Source: UMGS1519 sp963621885 (lineage in GTDB: Bacteria > Actinomycetota > Coriobacteriia > Coriobacteriales > Eggerthellaceae). From it: a DNA stretch of 14,709 nucleotides. The notes beneath the pieces are model-generated. The model saw only the letters and a program-made list of their open reading frames with translations. It made no database searches and was not told the DNA's origin. Where the stretch lies: assembly GCA_963621885.1 (NCBI GenBank), contig CAVFFT010000023.1, forward strand, positions 1 through 14,709, written 5' to 3'. Numbering within the stretch: the stretch's first letter is position 1; every line of letters begins with the position of its first letter. The position numbers and the translations under genes were made by a program. This document shows, piece after piece, positions 1 through 6,525 of this stretch.

Positions 1-481
1 TCTGTGTCAGGAATACCGCAACAGCGGAGATGGCTCCGTACCCCAGCGCCCGCAGAAGCTCTGCCCCTGTCGTCAGCGCAAGGGACGCCATCTGCTGCGC
101 GGTCGGTGCGAGTCTGAGCAAGAGCGGCGCCGCTGCAAGAAGAATCATCATGACCATCGCTGTTGCCAGCAGCAGAAGGGCACTTTCCAGCAGCTTTGCA
201 AATATGATGCGCCCTCTTGGAATTCCGTAGCCGATAGCGATTTGCATGGAACGGCATTTGAAATCGTCCGCATAGACCGAAAGAAAGGTCGGCAGACCAA
301 CCACCAGCGGGAAGAAGCTCATGAAGCTGGTCATTTTGGAGACATACATCTCGGCGGTAAATCCCGGATTGAAATAGATGAACACGAGGATTGCAAAGCA
401 TCCGGCGAAAGCTCCGAACGCCCACAGGAAACTCTGCTTTCGGAAAATGCGCCGCAGATCGGCACCGATATAGCTATTCAT
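1..481 (-). CDS. ABC-2 type exporter permease, partial (N-terminal 160 residues)
   Basis: This is an open frame running off the left window edge, so only residues 1-160 are visible. It begins at ATG 481, overlapping the end of the upstream ATPase gene by 8 bp. A GGGAGG SD site (495-490) lies 8 nt before the ATG, inside the ATPase coding sequence, which implies translational coupling. The N-terminus is basic and cytoplasmic (residues 8-15 rich in R and K). Hydrophobic segments follow at about 20-37, 51-70, 93-122 and 140-160. This layout is typical of six-helix ABC-2 or lantibiotic-immunity/BcrB-like permeases, which form the membrane channel for export of peptides or other hydrophobic compounds. 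The substrate is unknown. Pairing with the neighbouring BcrA-like ATPase is secure from the overlap; the subfamily is inferred. Base composition is less GC-rich than in the leu or coaE genes. Confidence 0.8.
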   Translation of the reverse strand, partial: MNSYIGADLRRIFRKQSFLWAFGAFAGCFAILVFIYFNPGFTAEMYVSKMTSFMSFFPLVVGLPTFLSVYADDFKCRSMQIAIGYGIPRGRIIFAKLLESALLLLATAMVMMILLAAAPLLLRLAPTAQQMASLALTTGAELLRALGYGAISAVAVFLTQ

Positions 482-1283
482 GGATAGTGCCTCCCACCAG
501 TTCAAAGTAGTAATCCTCGAGCGATTTGTATTCGGAGGATTCCTGCAAAACCGAAATGCCGTTCTCCGCAAGGATGCGCTTTGCCTCGGCGCAGTCCGAC
601 ACGCGAAGCTGAATTTTATCGTTGGGAACCCTCAAGTCCTCATGCGTGATCTCCCGCGGCACACGCCCCTGGTCGATGATGCCGAAGCGCGTTGCCGTGT
701 GTTCCAGCTCTCCGAGAATATGGGAAGAGACGATGATTGTTGTTCCGTGATCCCGATTCATTTCCGTGAGCAGATTGCGGATGTCCGCGATGCCCTGCGG
801 GTCGAGGCCGTTGACCGGCTCATCCAAAATCAGAATCTCCGGATTGCCCAGCATGGCGTTGGCGATGCCGAGGCGCTGCTTCATGCCCATGGAAAACGAG
901 CCGAACTTTGCACTTGCCCCGTCCAGCCCCACCAGCTTCAGGACGCGCTCAGTTTCGCCCTTGTCGCGGATGCCCTTCATCTGACGGTAGTATTCCAGGT
1001 TCTCCTCGGCGGTCAGATAATCGAAAAAGTTCTTGCCGATGAAGAAGCCGATTTTCTTTCTGCTGTTGGACAGTTCCGCTTTCGTGCTTTTCCCGGCGAT
1101 GGAAAGGAGGCCGTTTTCGAACTCGGTTAGCCCGAGAATGATCTTGAAGATCGTGGTTTTGCCCGAGCCGTTTTTTCCGACCAGTCCGTAGATCTCTCCT
1201 TGCTTGACGGACAGATTGACATTCTTCAGAACCTGATGCGAACCGTAGCTCTTCTGAATGCTGCGCAGCGAAATCATATTCAT
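474..1283 (-). CDS. ABC exporter ATP-binding protein, BcrA/LanF-like
   Basis: This is a 269-residue ATPase that powers the partner permease encoded immediately downstream. Visible motifs (numbered from ATG 1283) are Walker A GKNGSGKT (36-43), signature SMGMKQR (131-137), Walker B ILILDE (150-155) with D-loop NGLD, and H-loop SSH (His188). The C-terminal 60 residues form the extra domain usual in bacitracin/lantibiotic exporter ATPases. The start is set at 1283 because AAAGGAG (1299-1293) precedes it by 9 nt; an in-frame ATG at 1310 has no such site. The Q-loop is odd: where relatives have IGxLxQ or IGxLIE, this protein reads IGFFIGK, so Gly83 replaces Gln/Glu and one residue is missing before the LTAEENL segment. 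Codon use is richer in A/T than in neighbouring genes, consistent with transfer. The subfamily is inferred from motifs and the substrate is unknown. Confidence 0.88.
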   Translation of the reverse strand: MNMISLRSIQKSYGSHQVLKNVNLSVKQGEIYGLVGKNGSGKTTIFKIILGLTEFENGLLSIAGKSTKAELSNSRKKIGFFIGKNFFDYLTAEENLEYYRQMKGIRDKGETERVLKLVGLDGASAKFGSFSMGMKQRLGIANAMLGNPEILILDEPVNGLDPQGIADIRNLLTEMNRDHGTTIIVSSHILGELEHTATRFGIIDQGRVPREITHEDLRVPNDKIQLRVSDCAEAKRILAENGISVLQESSEYKSLEDYYFELVGGTIHE

Positions 1284-1368
1284 TATTCGATGCTCCTTTG
1301 CGTTGATCACGCCGTCTATTGCATCGAAAATGCCTGGTTGCCGCTACCAACTAGCGCGTATATTCTGC

Positions 1369-1387
1369 TTTACATCTCGGTTTACAT
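1369..1387. promoter_or_regulatory. Direct repeat TTTACAT-N5-TTTACAT upstream of the exporter genes
   Basis: TTTACAT occurs at 1369-1375 and again at 1381-1387, a 12-bp period, in the AT-richer gap 86-104 bp upstream of the exporter ATPase start. On the minus strand the right-hand copy gives TGTAAA (1386-1381). With TATACG at 1362-1357, 18 bp away, this forms a weak -35/-10 pair. The repeat may be an operator for an unlinked regulator or may coincide with the promoter. Only the repeat itself is seen directly; its function is inferred. Confidence 0.35.
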
Positions 1388-1472
1388 TGCTATTTATGGC
1401 TTTTGACTCCCTGTGATTTGAAGGTGGCTTCTCTTGCACCAAGAGCGGTGCTGCCAGATCCTCCTCCTTGTG

Positions 1473-3572
1473 CTAGCTGAGCAGCCGGCTCCCGACGCCG
1501 GAGACGATCGCGCCCTTCGCCACCTGGTAGGTGCAGACGAGGTAGAGCAGGTAGACGCCCATGACGAGCCCCGCCGCTCCCGCAAGCACCATCGGATCGA
1601 CGCCCGCGAACGAGAGCGCGTTCGTGTACATGACACCCACCGCGCAGGCCGCGTGGCAGAGCGCGACCACGAGCGGCGCCGCGAAGTAGGCCGCCATCTG
1701 CGAGCGCAGGCTTGCCATCAGGGTGCGCCGGTCGCAGCCGAGCCGGGCGAGCATCCGGTAGCGCCCGATGCTCTCGGCAACCTCGGAGAGCTGCTGTACC
1801 GAGAGCACGGCCGCGGTGGTCACGAGGAAAACGAAGCTGATGTAGAGGCCCAGGTATGTGATGGCGAGCTTCAACGCCAGGGTGTCGCTGCGGATCGTCT
1901 CGGGGTTGAACGCGGACGAATAGGGCCAGACGGACCCGTCATCTCTCGCCTGCTCGCATTCCTCCCCGAGCTGCGCGGTGGCCACGGCCTGCGAAAGCCC
2001 GTCGTGGTACATGACGTCCACGGTACACTGGCTCGGGCACAGGCCCTCTGCGCGCGCCGTTCGCACGATACCGTCAGGCACGACGAGGACGGCGGTCGAG
2101 TAGGCGATCTCGTCGTCTACGAGCTGCGCCGAAGCGAGCGTGCCGGAAGCCTTGAGATGCGAGCCCAGCATGTCAATGCCCTTCTCGCTCGAGGCGAGCG
2201 CTTCGGAAAACGCGGAAAGGCTGTCCACGTTGTTGCAGACGGCGTACTCGTCGTCTGCCATGACGATCTCCTGCGCGCCGATGAGACGGGCGACCCCGTT
2301 GTACTGCGAGACGCCCACGAACTGCACGGGGTTGTTCGCGAAGGAGGAGTCGATGCCGGAGCCCGACGAGACGCCGAGGACCTTCTCGAGCTCGCCGTAG
2401 GTCATGCGCTCGGCATCCCAATGGTCGATCTGGGCGGCGGTTTTTACGAGCTCGCTCCAGCTGGGGCAGTTCTCCTTCATCCAGGCAAGGGAATCGCCGT
2501 CGTTTTCTTGATAGGCTTCGCGACTTGGGGAGTCCTCAGACGACATGGCGAAGCCGATGAACGAGGCATCGTATGGGGCAGACTTGCTCATGTCGCCCGA
2601 GTAGAGGCTCGCGAGGCCGGAGCCGCAGGCGAACGTGGCGACGGCAATGAAGAGCAGCACGCATACGGCCCACAGCGAGACGAAGGCGGTGTTCGCCTTA
2701 TGGGCGACCTGACGCACCGTGAACATGCGAAGGCCCCGTAGGTAAACGCTGTCGGAGCGCGAGAGTACGAGGACGACGAAGCCCGAGCCCGACCAGAACA
2801 GGAGGAGGGTGCCTACGAGCATAAGGGCCGTGGCCCGAAGGAACTCGTCGCTCGCTAAGTTCATGCCGCATGCGGCGAGCGTGCAGTAGGCGAGGGCGAG
2901 AATCGCTATGGCCAGCGCGAACCCGACCACGCAGAAGACGGGGCGGCGCAGCGTCATGCGCTCGCCTGTCGAGCGGGAATTGAGCAGGGTGATGATTCGA
3001 CAGCGGCCGATCTGCAGCGCATTGAAGGCGGCGGTGACCAGGAAGATCGCCGCGAAGGTTGCCAGCGTGGCTGCGGCCGAGCTCACGCTGAAGATGATCT
3101 GGTAGTTGGCGATGCTCATCTTGAGCAGCGCGGCAGCCGCGAATGAGAGCCCCTGGCTCACGCCGATGCCCAGGGCAAGCCCGCAGGCGAGCGAGATGGC
3201 GCCGACCGAGAGCGTCTCCATGAGGACGACGGCGCAGACCTGCGGCGCCGTCATGCCAAGCAGGAGATAGGTGCCGAACTCGTGTTTCCTGGCGCGCACG
3301 ACGAAGCGGTTGGCGTATAGGACAAGCAGCCCCAGCACCACGGCCACGACCACGCTGAGCATGGAGATGAGCTGCGAGATGAGGCCGAAGACGTCGGGGC
3401 CGCCGCTGGCCAGCACCTCTTCACCGGTCTCCTTGGCTTCGAAGAGCGCAGACGAGTCGCCGATGGCGTTGAAAGCGTAGAAGACGGCGACGCCCAGGAC
3501 GAGCGTGACGAAATAGATGGCGTATTCGCGCGCGCTGCGGCGCACGTTGTGCAAGGCAAGTTTCACAAGCAT
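1473..3572 (-). CDS. BceB-type peptide-antibiotic ABC transporter permease (FtsX family)
   Basis: This is a 699-residue membrane protein with the diagnostic BceB topology. Ten hydrophobic segments lie at about 17-37, 62-85, 110-137, 152-182, 213-233, 248-270, 294-316, 566-592, 627-650 and 659-682. A large polar domain of roughly 250 residues sits between helices 7 and 8. In this family that extracellular domain contacts the antimicrobial peptide or its lipid II-cycle target, and the permease activates the partner kinase inside the membrane. Two FtsX-like blocks (about 62-182 and 570-690) flank the external domain. The ATG at 3572 follows GGGG (3582-3579) by 6 nt, and only 9 bp separate it from the ATPase stop, so the two are co-translated. 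It is the last gene of the module; no strong intrinsic terminator is visible after the stop at 1473. Family assignment is firm, but the drug specificity cannot be read. Confidence 0.93.
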   Translation of the reverse strand: MLVKLALHNVRRSAREYAIYFVTLVLGVAVFYAFNAIGDSSALFEAKETGEEVLASGGPDVFGLISQLISMLSVVVAVVLGLLVLYANRFVVRARKHEFGTYLLLGMTAPQVCAVVLMETLSVGAISLACGLALGIGVSQGLSFAAAALLKMSIANYQIIFSVSSAAATLATFAAIFLVTAAFNALQIGRCRIITLLNSRSTGERMTLRRPVFCVVGFALAIAILALAYCTLAACGMNLASDEFLRATALMLVGTLLLFWSGSGFVVLVLSRSDSVYLRGLRMFTVRQVAHKANTAFVSLWAVCVLLFIAVATFACGSGLASLYSGDMSKSAPYDASFIGFAMSSEDSPSREAYQENDGDSLAWMKENCPSWSELVKTAAQIDHWDAERMTYGELEKVLGVSSGSGIDSSFANNPVQFVGVSQYNGVARLIGAQEIVMADDEYAVCNNVDSLSAFSEALASSEKGIDMLGSHLKASGTLASAQLVDDEIAYSTAVLVVPDGIVRTARAEGLCPSQCTVDVMYHDGLSQAVATAQLGEECEQARDDGSVWPYSSAFNPETIRSDTLALKLAITYLGLYISFVFLVTTAAVLSVQQLSEVAESIGRYRMLARLGCDRRTLMASLRSQMAAYFAAPLVVALCHAACAVGVMYTNALSFAGVDPMVLAGAAGLVMGVYLLYLVCTYQVAKGAIVSGVGSRLLS

Positions 3573-3581
3573 GGCAGACCC

Positions 3582-4418
3582 CTAACGCGCGGGGCGGGGC
3601 GCAACCGAGCCGGCACGCCCGCCGAGAAACGCCTGGACCTCGAGGATGCGCGTGTAGAAGTCCTCGCGCGAGCCGCTGCCGCGTCGCACCTCGCTGAAGA
3701 GCTTGCCGTCCTTTATGAAGAGCACGCGCCCCGCATGTGATGCGGCGAAGGCGTCGTGCGTGACCATGACGATGGTGCTGCCGAGCTTTGTGTTGAGGAC
3801 TTCGAGGGTCTCGAGCAGGACCGCGGTGTTGCGGGAGTCGAGCGCACCCGTTGGCTCGTCGGCGAGCACGAGCCTGGGATCGCCGACGATGGCTCGCGCG
3901 GCGGCCACGCGCTGGCGCTGGCCGCCCGACATCTGGTTAGGGTGCTTGTCCAGCACGTCCTCGACGCCAAGGAGCTTTGAGACGCGGTCGACCCTCTCTC
4001 GAACTTGGCCTGCGGATACGCCCTTGATGGTGAGGGCGAGGGCGATGTTCTCGAACCCTGTAAGGGTATCGAGCAGGTTGGCGTCCTGGAAGATGAAGCC
4101 CAGGCTCTCGCGGCGGAAGCGGGAAAGCTCGCGACCGCGCAGCTTGGTGATATCGCGTCCATTGAGGACGATGTGCCCGCCGCTGACCTGGTCGATCGTC
4201 GAGATGCAGTTGAGCAGCGTGCTCTTGCCGGAGCCCGAAGGCCCCATGACGGCCACGAACTCGCCGGCCTCGATGGCGAAGCTCACGCCTGCGAGGGCAT
4301 GCGTCACGGCTCCGCGCGAGCCGTAGACCTTCTCAACGTCGGCCACGCGCAGAAGCGCGCCGCCTTGCACGCCGGCGGGTGTGGGCGTTGCAAGGGGATT
4401 GATGCGAACAGCATTCAT
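3582..4418 (-). CDS. BceA-type ABC transporter ATP-binding protein
   Basis: This 278-residue ATPase of the MacB/BceA class hydrolyses ATP for the permease encoded 9 bp downstream. The motifs are intact: Walker A GPSGSGKST (59-67), Q-loop Gln111, signature MSGGQRQR (163-170), Walker B LVLADE followed by PTGALD (183-194), and H-loop His221. Unlike the left-hand exporter ATPase, nothing is missing. About 20 extra polar residues precede the first strand (LLRVADVEK), but the start at 4418 is supported by AAAGGA (4431-4426), 7 nt upstream. The 85-bp gap from the kinase stop holds a palindrome resembling the BceR operator, so transporter genes may be induced separately from the regulator genes. Homologues confer resistance to bacitracin, lantibiotics or other cell-wall peptides; which one applies here is unknown. 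Confidence 0.95.
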   Translation of the reverse strand: MNAVRINPLATPTPAGVQGGALLRVADVEKVYGSRGAVTHALAGVSFAIEAGEFVAVMGPSGSGKSTLLNCISTIDQVSGGHIVLNGRDITKLRGRELSRFRRESLGFIFQDANLLDTLTGFENIALALTIKGVSAGQVRERVDRVSKLLGVEDVLDKHPNQMSGGQRQRVAAARAIVGDPRLVLADEPTGALDSRNTAVLLETLEVLNTKLGSTIVMVTHDAFAASHAGRVLFIKDGKLFSEVRRGSGSREDFYTRILEVQAFLGGRAGSVAPRPAR

Positions 4419-4490
4419 GCTCGGGTCCTTTCATTGCAGTGGATGTTGTCCCCATCGTCCAGCTTTCGCGCGTCATCATCCATCGATTTG

Positions 4491-4518
4491 CCTTACCCGA
4501 ACCTTACGTTTGCGTAAG
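4491..4518 (-). promoter_or_regulatory. Candidate BceR-like operator upstream of the transporter genes
   Basis: A perfect inverted repeat CTTACG-TTTG-CGTAAG occupies 4503-4518 and overlaps the stop codon of the kinase gene, 85 bp before the transporter ATPase start. Its core TTACG-N4-CGTAA has the spacing and shape of the TNACA-N4-TGTAA consensus known for BceR-like regulators. A further CCTTAC half site (4491-4496) repeats the one at 4502-4507 at an 11-bp period, one helical turn. No good -35 hexamer follows; GATGAT at 4480-4475 is a possible -10. The repeat is seen directly; binding by the adjacent regulator is inferred. Since the loop is only 4 nt, an RNA hairpin is also possible, but no U-run follows. 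Confidence 0.5.
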
Positions 4519-5619
4519 ATTTGCCGCCGGTTTCGCCTGCCCAGGCGAGCCAGGCGGGCCTGCTTCAGCCCGCTTCGCGGCGGCAAGCTCCAATCGCCGC
4601 CGATCCTGCGGAAAGCCGATGCTGATCGCAGTGCCCGCTCCTTCTTCGCTTTCAAGCTCGATGCCGAGCCCCAGGTCGCGGCAGGCGCAAGCCACCAGGT
4701 AGAGACCCATGCCCGTGGCGGGATGGTGCGTGCGTCCGGCCTTCCCCGTGAAGCCGCGCTCGAACACGCGTGGCGCATCGGCGGCGGGGATGCCGTCGCC
4801 GTCGTCTGAAACGCGCAGCCAAGTGCATCCGTCGGCGGTGTTCGCATCGCTGATCTCCAGTGAGAACGCTATGCGTCGCGCGCCGTACTTGATGGAGTTG
4901 TCCATGATCTGGCCCAGGATGAACACCAGCCACTTCTCGTCGGTTAGGACGCTGGCCTGCTCATCGATTTCAACCTGAGGCGCAACCCCTGCGCGGATCA
5001 TGCGTCGCGCCTGCTTTCGCACTGCGGCGTTGACGACGTCGATGAGCTTGACCTCGCGGATAAGGTAGTCGTTGCTCACTGTTTGGGCGCGAGAGCAGTA
5101 CAGGGCCTGCTCGATCTGCGCCTCGATGCGTGCGAGCTCGGCCCGCGCGGAATCGGCATCGGCGCCGTGCAGCGGGGCGAGCTCGAGTTGCAGCGCGGCC
5201 ACAGCCGCCTTGGCTTGGTGCACCCAGAGCTCGGTGTAGCGCCGATGGGCGCTCGCATCGTCGCGAATGGCGTTGACCTCGTCGGTGGCGGCGGCGCCCT
5301 GCGCCTGCAACGCTTCGCAAGCGAGCTGGGCTTCGAGTGTGCGGGCTTCGCAGAGGAGCGACGAGATGAAGCGCGCGGAGGCGGGGTCGTCCGAGAAATC
5401 GGCGAGTTGGCGCCAGAAGCGCGCGTCGCGGTGATAGGCGACCAAGAGCGCGACGGCGAGGCCTGCAAGCAGCAGGACAGTCACAAGCGCGATAGTCCCC
5501 GTTGTTGCTTGCGTCACGTCGAGCACGAATGCCGCGGCCCCAATGCAGAGAAGGGCAACGGCGGTCAGCGGGGCGCGGTCGCGGGCGAAGGCCGCGAAGC
5601 TCCATCTTGGCCCGCTCAT
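4504..5619 (-). CDS. BceS-type intramembrane-sensing histidine kinase
   Basis: This 371-residue sensor kinase has two transmembrane helices (about 17-35 and 41-62) joined by only some five residues. It therefore has no extracellular sensor domain, as in BceS-type kinases that are activated by their ABC transporter. The phosphoacceptor is His134 in ELWVHQ; the ATPase domain shows the N-box with Asn241 in MDNSIKYG, the G1 box VSDDGDGIP (270-278) and the G2 box ATGMGLYLV (301-309). The start at 5619 forms an ATGA overlap with the regulator stop codon; a frame open further upstream inside the regulator gene is a shadow. After His134 the sequence reads QAKAAV, where relatives have QIKTP, so the Thr and Pro that normally follow the H-box are both Ala. 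A low-complexity Ala/Gly/Pro tail (about 345-371) follows the kinase domain. It should phosphorylate the adjacent regulator. Confidence 0.93.
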   Translation of the reverse strand: MSGPRWSFAAFARDRAPLTAVALLCIGAAAFVLDVTQATTGTIALVTVLLLAGLAVALLVAYHRDARFWRQLADFSDDPASARFISSLLCEARTLEAQLACEALQAQGAAATDEVNAIRDDASAHRRYTELWVHQAKAAVAALQLELAPLHGADADSARAELARIEAQIEQALYCSRAQTVSNDYLIREVKLIDVVNAAVRKQARRMIRAGVAPQVEIDEQASVLTDEKWLVFILGQIMDNSIKYGARRIAFSLEISDANTADGCTWLRVSDDGDGIPAADAPRVFERGFTGKAGRTHHPATGMGLYLVACACRDLGLGIELESEEGAGTAISIGFPQDRRRLELAAAKRAEAGPPGSPGQAKPAANLTQT

Positions 5620-6296
5620 GGGCGCACCAAGTAGCCTTGTCCGCGCTTGGTCTCGACAAAGCCGCCCGGCACGCCGATATTCTCGAGGCAGCGGCGCAGG
5701 CGGTTGACGTTCACCGTGAGCGTGTTGTCGTCCACGAAGGAGTCGGTCTGCCAAAGCTCCTCCATGAGCTCGGCGCGCGTGATGACCTCGCCCGCGCTTT
5801 GCATGAGCACATGAAGGATGCGCAGCTCGTTGCGCGTAAGCTCGCAGGTTTTGTTTCCAAACGAAACCTCGCCGCGTGAAGGGTCAAGCGAGACGCCGCC
5901 GACTTCGAGGGCCTTCGAGGTCGTAGCTTCCGAATCCTGCCTGCGCGCAAGCGCTCGCTCGATGCGGGCAAGCAGCGCGGCGGGGCGGTAGGGCTTGGTC
6001 ACGTAATCGTCGGCTCCCACATCAAGGCTCAGGACCTCGTCGAACTCGCTGTCGGAGGACGTGACCACGATCACGGGGACGTCGCTGTCGCGACGGATGT
6101 CGCGGCAGATTTGGTGCCCGAAGGCGCCGGGGAGCGAGAGGTCGAGCAGGACGCAGTCGGCATCGGCCGCCAGCGCCTCGTCTGCGGCATCGGGAAACGA
6201 TTCGCAGCAGACGCATTCATGGCCGTGAAGATCCAGCAGGCGCACGAGCCCCTCGCGCAAAGGTGCATCGTCCTCGATGATGAAAATCCGTGCCAC
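5616..6296 (-). CDS. BceR-type OmpR-family response regulator
   Basis: This 226-residue two-component regulator has an N-terminal receiver domain with the acidic pocket Glu8-Asp9-Asp10, phosphoacceptor Asp52 in LLDLSLP, Thr79 and Lys101 in VTKPY. A winged-helix DNA-binding domain follows (about 130-224), ending in the usual ETKRGQGYLV segment. The start is GTG at 6296, chosen because a strong AGGAGG SD site sits 9 nt upstream and the reading begins directly with the receiver strand ARIFIIEDD. It is the first gene of the regulator-kinase-ATPase-permease cluster and overlaps the kinase by 4 bp. A TAAAAT at 6329-6324 could serve as its -10 but lacks a recognisable -35. Its expected target is the palindrome before the transporter genes. 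The OmpR class is certain; the BceR role comes from the neighbourhood. Confidence 0.95.
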   Translation of the reverse strand: MARIFIIEDDAPLREGLVRLLDLHGHECVCCESFPDAADEALAADADCVLLDLSLPGAFGHQICRDIRRDSDVPVIVVTSSDSEFDEVLSLDVGADDYVTKPYRPAALLARIERALARRQDSEATTSKALEVGGVSLDPSRGEVSFGNKTCELTRNELRILHVLMQSAGEVITRAELMEELWQTDSFVDDNTLTVNVNRLRRCLENIGVPGGFVETKRGQGYLVRP

Positions 6297-6395
6297 AGGT
6301 CCCTCCCTCCTTTTGTTTGTCAGATTTTACTCCCAGGCAAAGCCATCGTGCGCTCATCGGTGTTCTTTCACGCACATTAAATGATGCAAGCAAAT

Positions 6396-6428
6396 AAAAA
6401 ACGAGGGAGGCCGTTTCGGCCTTCCTCG
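6396..6428 (-). terminator. Intrinsic terminator of the leu operon
   Basis: A 12-bp stem (6402-6413 with 6417-6428, one G-U pair) closes a TTT loop. On the minus strand it is followed by six T residues (6401-6396) and then ATTT. It lies about 100 bp after the leuB stop and shields the regulator gene beyond from leu transcription. A second perfect hairpin, GGCGCT-TTA-AGCGCC at 6447-6461, precedes it in the same transcript but has no U-run of its own. Confidence 0.92.
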
Positions 6429-6525
6429 CAAAGGGCTATTGCCGCGGGCGCTTTAAGCGCCTTTGCGCTATGCCTGATGAACGAAGGTTTCGCGCTTGCG
6501 CAACCCAGGATGGGGCATCTTGCTG

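Noticed and set aside
1431..1445. Hairpin CTCTTG-CAC-CAAGAG after the bceB stop as a terminator
   Set aside because: The stem is six pairs with few GC pairs and no U-run follows on the minus strand, so it does not meet the intrinsic terminator pattern.
1434..2741. A 435-codon open frame on the plus strand opposite the bceB-type gene
   Set aside because: Low-complexity Arg/His/Val composition, no SD site and complete overlap with a clear ten-helix permease mark it as a shadow.
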